Below, piece by piece: positions 1 through 5,600 of a stretch of DNA of 5,600 nt (position 1 is its first letter; each line of letters starts with the position of its first letter). The translations under genes were made by a program, and so were the position numbers. The stretch spans positions 1-5,600 of the forward strand of contig JANXZI010000424.1 in assembly GCA_025355595.1 (NCBI GenBank), read 5' to 3'. The notes under the pieces were generated by a model. The model was not told the DNA's origin and did not search any database. It worked only from the letters and a program-made list of their open reading frames with translations. Source of the DNA: Spartobacteria bacterium. GTDB taxonomy: Bacteria; Verrucomicrobiota; Verrucomicrobiia; Chthoniobacterales; Chthoniobacteraceae.

Positions 1-1457
1 CTCCAGTTCTTACCCGCCGCCCCCGCCGCCCGGCGCTCGCCGAGGAAGGCGCGGAACGGCGCGACCCCGGTGCCGGGGCCGACCATGATCATCGGCGTGT
101 CGCCGTTCGCAGGCGGCTTGAAGCCGTGCGACGCCTGCACATACACGGGCACATCGCCGGTCTCGCCCACGCGATCCGCGAGGAAGGTCGAGGCGATGCC
201 CTTGCGGCTGCGGCCATGCGCATCGTAGCGGACGGCGGCGACGGTGAGATGCACCTCGTCGGGATGCGCCTTGAGGCTCGATGAGATCGAGTAAAGTCGC
301 GGCGCAATCTTTTTCAGCAGCGGGACAAATTCCTGCGCGGCGAATGGCGTTGCGAGGCAGCCGAGGACATCCATGATTTCGCGTCCGTAGAGCCACTTCT
401 TCAGCTCCTCCTTTTTCGACGGATCGAGCAGCGGCGCGAACACCGCGCCGGGCGAATGGTTCGCGACTGCATGCAAAAGTTGCTGCGACGGTTTCGTGAT
501 GTCGAAGTGCTGCGTGAGCGCGAGGCGCAGCGGAAGTTCGCCGGCGGCGGTCTTCACGGCTTCCTCGCCGTCGCAGCCGAGCGTCGCGAGGACTTCGCTG
601 ACGAGGGCCGGGCAGTTCGACGGGATGACACCGAGCGCGTCGCCGACTTCATACGTGAGGCCGCTGCCTGCGAGGCTGATTTCAAAATGCCGCACGTCCT
701 TGCCGGAACCTTCGGTGCTCAGTCTGCGGTTTGCGGTCAGCCGCGCGGGGAATGGCTTCTTCCGCGACCAGCCTTCATCAATTTCGGATTTCGGATTTCG
801 GATTTCGGATTTTTCTCCGGCGCTGCCGTTTGCTCCCGCTCCTGCCTGCGCGAGTCCTTCGCTCAGCGCGGCGAAAACACTCGCCGTCCACTCCGCCGCC
901 GGCGCGTCATATTCCACGTCGCAGTCCTTGCGCTCCGCGACGCGCTCCGCTCCAAGGGCGGCGAGACGCTCGTCGCAATTTTTTCCAAACTGGCAGAAGT
1001 CCGCGTAGTTCGTGTCGCCGAGTGCGAGGACGCTGTAGCGCAGGTGCTCAAGCTTCGGCGCGGTGTCGCTCTTCAGCCAGTCCCAGAATCCCTTCGCCAT
1101 GTCCGGCGGCTCGCCCTCGCCGTAGGTGCTGGCGATCACGAGGACGTTTGGCTCCTTCGTCAGATCCACGTCGGCGAACTTTTCCATGCTCACGAGCTTC
1201 GGAGCGAAGCCGCGTTTTTCGGCCTCGGCCTTCGTCTTTTTCGCAAGGCCCTCGGCGGTGCCGGTCTGGCTGCCGTAGAGCACGACGAGCGGCGTCTTCG
1301 GCCCCGCGGAATGGACACTCGCACCGAGTGCGCCCGCAAGCGCGGCGGCACCGGAGGGATTTGCGTCGGAAAAAACACCGGCGAGAAATCCGTTCAGCCA
1401 CATCCGCTGCTCGGCGTTGAATGGCGCGGTTTCGGGAATGAATGGAATGCGGTTCAT
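1..1457 (-). CDS. cysJ: CysJ-type diflavin reductase (sulfite reductase flavoprotein alpha-like), 3' end outside window
   Basis: The frame is open from ATG at 1457 to base 1, giving 485 codons with no stop. The protein starts MNRIPFIPETAPF. A flavodoxin-like FMN domain follows (about 58-200) with FMN loops YGSQTGTAEG (61-70), STYGEGEPP (110-118) and LGDTNYADF (146-154). After a linker (about 200-233) comes the CysJ-type FAD domain with KDVRHFEI (253-260), GDALGV (272-277) and RLYSISS (387-393). The NAD(P)H domain begins with GPGTGVAPFRAF (460-471). The window ends in GKNW, which sits at about the same place in the roughly 600-residue E. coli CysJ, so perhaps 115 residues are missing. Such proteins pass electrons from NADPH through FAD and FMN to a partner reductase in the cytoplasm. 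Here the partner is inferred to be a nitrate or nitrite reductase because a nitrate permease lies in the same operon; a true sulfite reductase role remains possible. ATG overlaps the upstream kinase stop by one base (TGATG), suggesting translational coupling. The interdomain linker carries a 7-bp tandem repeat. Confidence 0.93.
   Translation of the reverse strand, partial: MNRIPFIPETAPFNAEQRMWLNGFLAGVFSDANPSGAAALAGALGASVHSAGPKTPLVVLYGSQTGTAEGLAKKTKAEAEKRGFAPKLVSMEKFADVDLTKEPNVLVIASTYGEGEPPDMAKGFWDWLKSDTAPKLEHLRYSVLALGDTNYADFCQFGKNCDERLAALGAERVAERKDCDVEYDAPAAEWTASVFAALSEGLAQAGAGANGSAGEKSEIRNPKSEIDEGWSRKKPFPARLTANRRLSTEGSGKDVRHFEISLAGSGLTYEVGDALGVIPSNCPALVSEVLATLGCDGEEAVKTAAGELPLRLALTQHFDITKPSQQLLHAVANHSPGAVFAPLLDPSKKEELKKWLYGREIMDVLGCLATPFAAQEFVPLLKKIAPRLYSISSSLKAHPDEVHLTVAAVRYDAHGRSRKGIASTFLADRVGETGDVPVYVQASHGFKPPANGDTPMIMVGPGTGVAPFRAFLGERRAAGAAGKNW
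781..812. repeat. Heptanucleotide tandem repeat (ATTTCGG, 4.6 copies) inside the diflavin reductase gene
   Basis: Four exact copies of ATTTCGG at 781-808 are followed by a partial ATTT. Read on the minus strand the tract encodes residues about 216-226 (KSEIRNPKSEI), in the flexible linker between the FMN and FAD domains. Since 7 is not a multiple of 3, gain or loss of one unit shifts the reading frame, whereas a change of three units adds or removes seven residues in frame. Confidence 0.9.
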
Positions 1458-3103
1458 CAATGCGAGGCAAGGAGTCGGGCGAGAAGGACGATGCAAGCGG
1501 CGAGCAGCAGCCAGAAGCCGGTGCGGTAAAATTTCAGCGGATCGCGTTCGAGGAGAGGCGCGTCCTTTTGGAAGAACGGCTCGACCTTGTCCGGATGATC
1601 GAGATCGAACGCGAGTTCGCTGAAGTGCTGGTAGCGGCGCGCGGGCTCGATGCTGATCGCGCGGAGGATGACGTGATCGAGCCACGGCGGGATGTTCGGA
1701 TTCAGCCTGCTCGGCGGCTTCGGCGGGTGGAAGACAGGTGTCTGGAAACGCTCGATCTCGCCGAATGGAAAGGTGCGCGTGAGCGCCTCGTACAGCGTGA
1801 CGCCGATGGCGAAAATCTCCGTCCGCTCGGAGACCGGTGCGCCGTGGAAGCGCTCCGGCGCGAGGTAACTCGATGTGCCCGCGCGCGAGGTGACGCTGAA
1901 GATTTCCGCCGCGCTGCCGAGGTCAATCAGCTTGAAGCGCAGCTTCGCGTAGTCGGAAATCACGAGCACGTTTTCCGGCTTCAGGTCGCCATGCACGAGA
2001 TCGAGGCCGAGGAGCTTCTGGCTCGCGGAGCAGAGCAGCTTCGCGAGCGAGACGGCTTCATCGGAGCCGAGCGCGCGCGCCTCGAGGACCCGTTTGAGAT
2101 TTGGCGCCTCGACAAATTCCTGCACGTAATAGCGCACGGTCGCGCGCTCCGGCGTGAATGCCGCGACGAACGGCTCGGGCGCTGTCTCGGCGGCGCGCTG
2201 CGCGTTCCACGCCTCCTTGACGAAGCGCGCGAGGATTTCCTCGTCTTTGAGCGCCTCCAGCGGCGCAAATTTGATCGTCCATTTCCGCTCGTCCTTCGTC
2301 GCGAGCCACACGCGGTCACTGTGCTGGAAGGGGCGCACGAGTTCGTAGCCGTCAATGATCTCGCCCTTTCGGAGTGTCTCGGGAATTCGGAGGGGGAGCT
2401 GGCTCACGGCGCGCAGCATACCAGCCCGGACAATATCAATCACGATCGCGCTGGCATCATCGAGCGTGTCCTCGGTCGCGAGTTCGCGTGAGTGCTGCAC
2501 GATGGCGCGTGCGGCGGTGTGATGCGCAAGCTTTTGCGAGAGCACGTCGTCGCTCAGCACATTCGAGACGCCGTCGGAGCAGAGGAATGCGATGTCGCCA
2601 TCATGAAGCTCGGTCTCGAAGCAATGCGGCTCGACTTCCGGCGCGAGGCCGATGGCGCGCTGGAGCACATGGGAGAAGGCGCGGTCATTGATCACGTGAT
2701 CGAGTGAGAGCTGCGAGAGCTGGCCACCACGGGAGAGATACACACGCGAGTCGCCGACATTGAGGCCGAAGAGCCGGTTGCCCTCGATGACGGCGACCGA
2801 GAGCGTGGAGATCATCTCCGGCGCGGAGTGCCGCACGAGCGACTCATGGTGCAGGGTGTGGTTGATGATCTTCGTGAATTCCGAGAGCGCCTTTTGTGGA
2901 GTCCAGCCCGCGGGGCGCACGGCGTAATTGCTCATCAGCGACTTCACGATGCGCGTGGCCGCCTCGCGCGCATCCCGTGCCGCGCCCGCGCCGTCGGCAA
3001 GCACGGCGATGACGGTCTCGTCCCACGACTTCACGGCGAAGGAATCCTCGGATTCCACGCCGTCGCGTTTTGACAGGCCGTAGCTGGTGAGTGTGACTTT
3101 CAA
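1457..3103 (-). CDS. Bifunctional PP2C-family phosphatase / Ser-Thr protein kinase with C-terminal membrane anchor
   Basis: From TTG at 3103 the protein has 548 residues. Residues 1-230 are a PP2C phosphatase: ESEDSF (17-22), ADGAG (36-40), VGDSRVYLSRGG (116-127), CSDGVSNVL (175-183) and DDAS (215-218) supply the metal-binding acidic residues. Residues 253-500 are a Hanks-type kinase: Lys278 in WTIKFA, a possible alpha-C Glu297, HGDLKPEN (371-378), DLG (394-396) and LAPERF (414-419). The Gly-rich loop lacks its glycines, and HGD replaces HRD, so it is a non-RD kinase. A hydrophobic segment at 529-546 would tail-anchor the protein with both domains in the cytoplasm. Such fusions are known beside nasA in Pseudomonas nitrate operons; the natural substrate is unclear, and a role in tuning the permease or reductase by phosphorylation is inferred. 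The start is uncertain: TTG 3103 gives an 11-nt gap after the permease stop but has no clear ribosome site. In-frame GTG at 3145 would overlap the permease, and CTG at 3118 is a third option. Confidence 0.92.
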   Translation of the reverse strand: MKVTLTSYGLSKRDGVESEDSFAVKSWDETVIAVLADGAGAARDAREAATRIVKSLMSNYAVRPAGWTPQKALSEFTKIINHTLHHESLVRHSAPEMISTLSVAVIEGNRLFGLNVGDSRVYLSRGGQLSQLSLDHVINDRAFSHVLQRAIGLAPEVEPHCFETELHDGDIAFLCSDGVSNVLSDDVLSQKLAHHTAARAIVQHSRELATEDTLDDASAIVIDIVRAGMLRAVSQLPLRIPETLRKGEIIDGYELVRPFQHSDRVWLATKDERKWTIKFAPLEALKDEEILARFVKEAWNAQRAAETAPEPFVAAFTPERATVRYYVQEFVEAPNLKRVLEARALGSDEAVSLAKLLCSASQKLLGLDLVHGDLKPENVLVISDYAKLRFKLIDLGSAAEIFSVTSRAGTSSYLAPERFHGAPVSERTEIFAIGVTLYEALTRTFPFGEIERFQTPVFHPPKPPSRLNPNIPPWLDHVILRAISIEPARRYQHFSELAFDLDHPDKVEPFFQKDAPLLERDPLKFYRTGFWLLLAACIVLLARLLASH

Positions 3104-3114
3104 GGAATCAGTGG

Positions 3115-4326
3115 TCAGATTCGCGCCGCAGCGACCGCACCCCACGTCGTGCGCCAGCGGGTCTTCACGAGTTTCAATCCGATGAGAGCGAAGATGCAGA
3201 GGCTCGCGAAAATCAGCAGGCCGGTGAGGTAGGTGCCGAAGTGCTGCTTGCTCTGGCCCATCATGTTTGCGAGCAGGAATCCGCCGAGGCCGCCGCCGCA
3301 GCCGACGAGGCCGGTCATGAGGCCGAGTTCCTTGCCGAAACGCTGCGGGAGGAGCTGAAAGACGGAGCCATTGCCCATGCCGAACGCGCCGCACGCGACG
3401 AAGAACGCGGCGACATTGAGATAGAGATTGTTCACGAGGCCGCCGAGCACAAGCGCGACGCACGCCACGGAATAATAGACATGCAGCGAACGGATGCCGC
3501 CAATGCGATCGGAAATCGCGCCGCCAATCGGCCGGCCGAGCGCACCGATGGCCGTGCAGAGCGCCACGAGGTCGCCAGCCTGCGAGTTTGTGAGGCCGAA
3601 GCGATCCTTGAAATACATGCCGAGCGAGTAGGCCAGCCCGACGAATCCGCCGAAGGTGACGGTGTAGAAAAAGCAGAACCAGTGGACATCCTTGTCCTTG
3701 AACATGCGGAAGTAGTCGCCCAGTTTTTTCGGCGTCGCGGGGTTCGGCGGCTCCTTGGAAAAGATAATGTAGATCGCGAGCACGAGGAACGCGGGGATGA
3801 GCGCGAAGCCGAAGACCGACTGCCAGCCGTAAGCCGCCGCGAGCCGGGGCGCGAGCAGCGAGTCAATCACCACGCCGATGTTTCCAGCACCGGCGAGGCC
3901 CATCACGAGGCCCTGCATGTTTGGCGGATACCAGCGGCCCGCCTGCGGCATCGCGACCGCGAAGCTCGCGCCGGCGACGCCAAGCACCGCGCCCATCGCG
4001 AGCGTGGCCTCGTAATTTCTCAGCCCGAAGAACCACGCAACACCCAGACCCGTCATCACGACGAGCTGCGCGATGATGCCCGTGCGCTTTGCGCCGATGC
4101 GATCCACGAGCAGGCCGAGCGCGAGGCGGAAAAGGCCGCCAAAAAGAATCGGCACCGAGACCATGAAGAACCGCTGCTGCGCGCTGAGATTCAGCGACTC
4201 CGGCGCGGCGATCTGGTTCGCGAGGACGCCGAGGAGCGTCCAGACCATGAAGCTGTAGTCGAAGTAAAGGAACGCCGAGACGAGCGTCGGAAAGTGGCCT
4301 GCCTTTTTAAGCGTGGAGAGATTCAA
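3115..4326 (-). CDS. nasA: NNP-family nitrate/nitrite MFS transporter (NasA/NarK type)
   Basis: A 403-residue inner-membrane transporter if started at TTG 4326. The N-terminus LKKAGHFPTLVSAFLYFDYS and FMVWTLLG are typical of assimilatory NNP nitrate permeases. About 12 hydrophobic segments are visible. Family marks are RLALGLLVDRIGAKR (67-81, the MFS loop after TM2), the nitrate-signature-like AGAGNIGVV (145-153) in TM5, GRPIGGAISDRIGG (264-277), GNGSVFQLLPQRFGKE (318-333) and a Gly-rich TM11 (GCGGGLGG, 342-349). Arg67 and Arg265 occupy places like the two substrate-binding arginines of E. coli NarK. It probably imports nitrate for assimilation, judged from the flavoprotein and kinase downstream; nitrite export or exchange cannot be excluded. 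Start choice: ATG at 4464 is in frame and would add 46 residues, but those codons have many A/T third positions, lack family resemblance, and overlap potential RNA hairpins. TTG 4326 matches the usual family N-terminus, although neither start has a good Shine-Dalgarno sequence. Stop TGA at 3115-3117. Confidence 0.93.
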   Translation of the reverse strand: MNLSTLKKAGHFPTLVSAFLYFDYSFMVWTLLGVLANQIAAPESLNLSAQQRFFMVSVPILFGGLFRLALGLLVDRIGAKRTGIIAQLVVMTGLGVAWFFGLRNYEATLAMGAVLGVAGASFAVAMPQAGRWYPPNMQGLVMGLAGAGNIGVVIDSLLAPRLAAAYGWQSVFGFALIPAFLVLAIYIIFSKEPPNPATPKKLGDYFRMFKDKDVHWFCFFYTVTFGGFVGLAYSLGMYFKDRFGLTNSQAGDLVALCTAIGALGRPIGGAISDRIGGIRSLHVYYSVACVALVLGGLVNNLYLNVAAFFVACGAFGMGNGSVFQLLPQRFGKELGLMTGLVGCGGGLGGFLLANMMGQSKQHFGTYLTGLLIFASLCIFALIGLKLVKTRWRTTWGAVAAARI

Positions 4327-4353
4327 GGGCGTGTGTTGGTGGATGTTTTCGAT

Positions 4354-4428
4354 GCACCCCGAAAGGTGCGCGGCTCCCCCATTAGCTACCGTGATGCCAC
4401 CATGCTCCCTCCGGCACGATGAGGCATC
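4354..4428 (-). promoter_or_regulatory. Candidate structured 5' leader of the nitrate permease mRNA
   Basis: In the minus-strand RNA, GATGCC (4428-4423) pairs with GGCATC (4398-4393). Within it CGUGC (4418-4414) pairs with GCAUG (4405-4401) using one G-U pair that would be an A-C mismatch in a plus-strand RNA, leaving an 8-base loop with GGAGGGA. Nearer the gene a second hairpin has stem GCACC/GGUGC (4369-4354) and loop UUUCGG. The second hairpin ends 27 bases before TTG 4326. I could not match the whole to a known riboswitch or to the ANTAR two-hairpin consensus. GC-rich DNA forms such stems by chance, so this is only a candidate; it conflicts with use of ATG 4464. Confidence 0.3.
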
Positions 4429-4594
4429 TGCAAAGATTTCATGCAATGCGTGAATATTTTTCATATCATCCGTCGGTAGCCCCGCTGCCAGAGGTGAAGA
4501 TGCATTTGCGCTCTCCGCGAACCCCGCAAAAACAAACCGCGCGCAGCCAAACTTTATGTTCCGCACGGCCTGCACAGTCTTCCCGACGGTGTTT

Positions 4595-4633
4595 GCATTT
4601 GCACAGCCTGCGCAGCCTGGGTGTGCAAAATGC
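4595..4633. repeat. Stem-loop with 11-bp arms
   Basis: GCATTTGCACA (4595-4605) pairs with TGTGCAAAATGC (4622-4633) with one bulged T and a 16-base loop containing AGCCTGCGCAGCCTG. The word TGCATTTGC in the left arm recurs in the same orientation at 4501-4509. No T run follows in the direction of transcription. It may be a binding dyad, a processed RNA stem or a decayed repeat; the function is unknown. Confidence 0.5.
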
Positions 4634-4648
4634 GCCGTCGGAGTGACT

Positions 4649-4667
4649 GCCACGGGGACACCGTGGC
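4649..4667. repeat. Perfect 7-bp stem-loop abutting the left palindromic arm
   Basis: GCCACGG (4649-4655) pairs with CCGTGGC (4661-4667) around a 5-base loop. The right half is also the start of the left 26-bp arm, so this hairpin can form at the same time as most of the adjacent palindrome but competes with long-range pairing of the two arms. No T run follows on either strand, so it is not a typical terminator. Confidence 0.6.
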
Positions 4668-4799
4668 TGCGACGCCCTCGTCGCAGAAGGGTGGGATCGA
4701 CATCTCGTCGCGTGATCGTGAGCGCCGCGTGAGGGCGGCGGAGGCGGGGGAGGCGGGGGCGCCTTCCGCCGCCCTGCGATGAGGGCATCGCAGCCACGG
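4661..4799. repeat. Inverted pair of palindromic repeats (REP/REPIN- or MITE-like element)
   Basis: Arms 4661-4686 and 4774-4799 are inverted copies matching at 24 of 26 positions. Each arm holds its own perfect 8-bp hairpin: CTGCGACG/CGTCGCAG with loop CCCT (4667-4686), and CTGCGATG/CATCGCAG with loop AGGG (4774-4793). The two differences between arms, at 4673 and 4680, pair with each other inside the hairpin (C-G in one copy, T-A in the other), so folding is preserved. The core contains a nested inverted repeat (4734-4746 with 4760-4773, one bulged base) whose loop side includes a 9-bp tandem duplication, GAGGCGGGG at 4741-4749 and 4750-4758. The right arm ends 12 bases after the porin stop codon. 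This layout matches REP doublets, which often follow stop codons and can stabilise upstream mRNA; a small non-autonomous transposon is an alternative. Confidence 0.75.
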
Positions 4800-4811
4800 G
4801 CCGATTGCGTG

Positions 4812-5600
4812 TCAGAACGTGATCGTCGCCTGCACGTAGCCGAAGTCGGCATCGCTGTGGAAGCCGGTGCCCTTCAGGTAATCGCCCGCGAAGAAGTGGC
4901 TGTAGCCGCCCTGGATTTGGACGACCTTGCACGGATTCCAGGTGACGATGAAGGCCAGTTCCGAGCCGCAGTAGTCGCTCGACCGGCGCGCGGCGGCGTT
5001 CAGCGGACGCACGGTGGTGAGACCGTTGGCGCGATACCACGAGTCATTCGTATCCGCGAGCCAGAAGGCGTTGAAGTCCACCTGTGCGGTCACGTTTTTC
5101 GCCGGCGTGACTTTGAAACTCAGCATCGCGTTGTGCAGATTCTGCCACGCAAAGAGATCCATGATTCCGTAGAACTTGTGGTTCGTGGGGAAGAGGTTCT
5201 GGAACGTGCCGACATTGCCGTCCCCGGAATTGCCATCGCCGGAGGCAAAGTTGTATTCCGCGTAGATGCGGGGCTTCATCGGCAGGTCGAAGTTGTAGCC
5301 GACACCTACATTTGCCGCGAAGGCGTTCAGGCTGAGCCCCCGCACGTCGCCGACCTGGTAGGCGAATTCGCCCTGGAATTCGAGGCCGCTCAGTTTTTTC
5401 GGATCGCCCTTGATGCGCGTGCCGAGGGTGACGAAGTCGCTGTGCCGTGAGGGCGCACCCGTCGTTCCCGGCAAGGCCGCTCCGACGCCGCCCTGCACAT
5501 TGGACGTGTTGCCGCGCGGCTCGTCCACGAAGAGCGAGTACAGATCGAGCGTGCCGAAAGGCAGTTCATCGAACGTCGCGTAGAGCCCGCTGAAGACGAG
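4812..5600 (-). CDS. Alginate-export-family outer-membrane beta-barrel protein, 5' end outside window
   Basis: The last 262 residues are visible; the frame is open to base 5600 and ends at TGA 4812-4814. GTG at 5528 lies in frame but is not the true start, since the upstream codons continue family-like sequence (LYATFDELPFGTLDLYSLF). The protein alternates short amphipathic strands with Gly/Asn/Asp turns, for example GLEFQGEFAYQVGD, RIYAEYNFASGDG and VVQIQGGYSHFFAGDYLKG, and ends YVQATITF with a C-terminal Phe, as expected for barrels inserted by the BAM machinery. This pattern, with the HKFYGIMD and TAQVDFNAFWLAD segments, fits the alginate_exp group. That name is historical: many members sit in nitrate gene clusters, and this one lies directly upstream of a nitrate permease, so it may let nitrate or another anion through the outer membrane (inference). 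The signal peptide is outside the window. It is separated from the permease by 485 bases with repeats, so it may have partly independent expression. Confidence 0.87.
   Translation of the reverse strand, partial: LVFSGLYATFDELPFGTLDLYSLFVDEPRGNTSNVQGGVGAALPGTTGAPSRHSDFVTLGTRIKGDPKKLSGLEFQGEFAYQVGDVRGLSLNAFAANVGVGYNFDLPMKPRIYAEYNFASGDGNSGDGNVGTFQNLFPTNHKFYGIMDLFAWQNLHNAMLSFKVTPAKNVTAQVDFNAFWLADTNDSWYRANGLTTVRPLNAAARRSSDYCGSELAFIVTWNPCKVVQIQGGYSHFFAGDYLKGTGFHSDADFGYVQATITF

Larger units (their letters stand above)
4327..4811. other. Intergenic region between porin and permease genes
   Basis: No convincing gene is visible on either strand. Moving in the direction of transcription (right to left) it contains the paired palindromic repeats (4649-4799), a further stem-loop (4595-4633), a spacer with more A/T runs (about 4440-4590) where a permease promoter would be expected, and a candidate structured leader (4354-4428). 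I could not find a sigma-54 -24/-12 element with correct spacing, nor a clear sigma-70 pair. No stem is followed by a T run, so no standard intrinsic terminator for the porin gene can be called. Confidence 0.75.

Noticed and set aside
456..2491. Long + strand open frames at 456-1529 and 1442-2491
   Set aside because: They lie antisense to the reductase and kinase genes, are rich in Arg/Ala/Glu with no domain pattern, and arise from strong third-position GC bias of the real minus-strand genes.
4353..4370. NtrC-like dyad TGCAC...GTGCG
   Set aside because: Half-sites resemble TGCAC-N7-GTGCA, but the spacer is 8 bases, the last base differs, and the site lies too near the start codon for a sigma-54 enhancer; the hairpin reading explains it as well.
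3241..4422. 393-codon + strand open frame
   Set aside because: Antisense to the nitrate permease; its charged, low-complexity Glu/Arg/Ala composition is the mirror of membrane-protein codons and shows no family motif.
4393..4428. Known riboswitch or ANTAR antiterminator target
   Set aside because: The loops and conserved cores I can recall for the c-di-GMP, SAM, TPP, fluoride, ZTP, Moco and glutamine classes do not fit, and the UUUCGG loop lacks the A1 of ANTAR targets.
4465..4594. Sigma-54 promoter for the permease
   Set aside because: Several TGGC words occur on the minus strand but none has GC ten bases after the GG, so no -24/-12 element can be supported.
4734..4760. G-quadruplex on the + strand
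   Set aside because: There are many GG pairs but only two runs of three or more G, so only a weak two-layer fold is possible; the nested inverted repeat is a simpler explanation.
4327..5040. Extension of the permease frame upstream to 5040
   Set aside because: The frame stays open only because of high GC; residues upstream of 4464 run through the palindromic repeats and into the porin gene in another frame, so they are not protein-coding.
4779..5450. 223-codon + strand open frame
   Set aside because: Antisense to the beta-barrel gene, whose minus-strand frame has clear family-like strands and a C-terminal Phe.
1..5600. CRISPR array, tRNA or rRNA genes, insertion sequence transposase
   Set aside because: No regularly spaced repeats, cloverleaf or rRNA-like sequence, and no transposase frame was seen in the window.

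Overview
The window holds four protein genes, all read from the minus strand, from the right edge leftwards. In transcription order they are the C-terminal part of an outer-membrane beta-barrel of the alginate-export type (enters from beyond base 5600, stops at 4812), an NNP-family nitrate/nitrite MFS transporter (about 4326 to 3115), a fused PP2C phosphatase-Ser/Thr kinase with a C-terminal membrane anchor (3103 to 1457), and a CysJ-type diflavin reductase (1457, running off the window at base 1). The last three are packed with an 11-nt gap and a 1-nt stop/start overlap, so they almost certainly share a transcript. The + strand carries only antisense shadow frames.

Together the genes look like the front end of a nitrate assimilation operon: an outer-membrane pore, an inner-membrane nitrate permease, a regulatory kinase/phosphatase and a flavoprotein that would supply electrons to a reductase encoded further downstream. 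A NasA permease next to a PP2C-kinase fusion and nitrite reductase genes is known from Pseudomonas (the nasA-nirBD region). Using a CysJ-like diflavin protein in this position is the less ordinary feature. No nitrate or nitrite reductase catalytic gene lies in the window, so the nitrate assignment rests on the permease and on gene order.

The only sizeable non-coding stretch is 4327-4811. It contains, next to the porin stop codon, a pair of inverted 26-bp palindromic repeats (4661-4686 and 4774-4799) with compensatory base changes, resembling a REP/REPIN or small MITE. It also holds further hairpins and, just before the permease, a candidate structured leader (4354-4428). A second repeat, 4.6 copies of a 7-bp unit, lies inside the reductase gene at 781-812, in the linker between its flavodoxin and FAD domains.

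Organism: a GC-rich Gram-negative bacterium, shown by the outer-membrane barrel with a C-terminal Phe. The gene combination, weak Shine-Dalgarno signals and the intergenic/linker repeats would suit Verrucomicrobiota or a related PVC lineage, but this is inference and not shown by the sequence alone.
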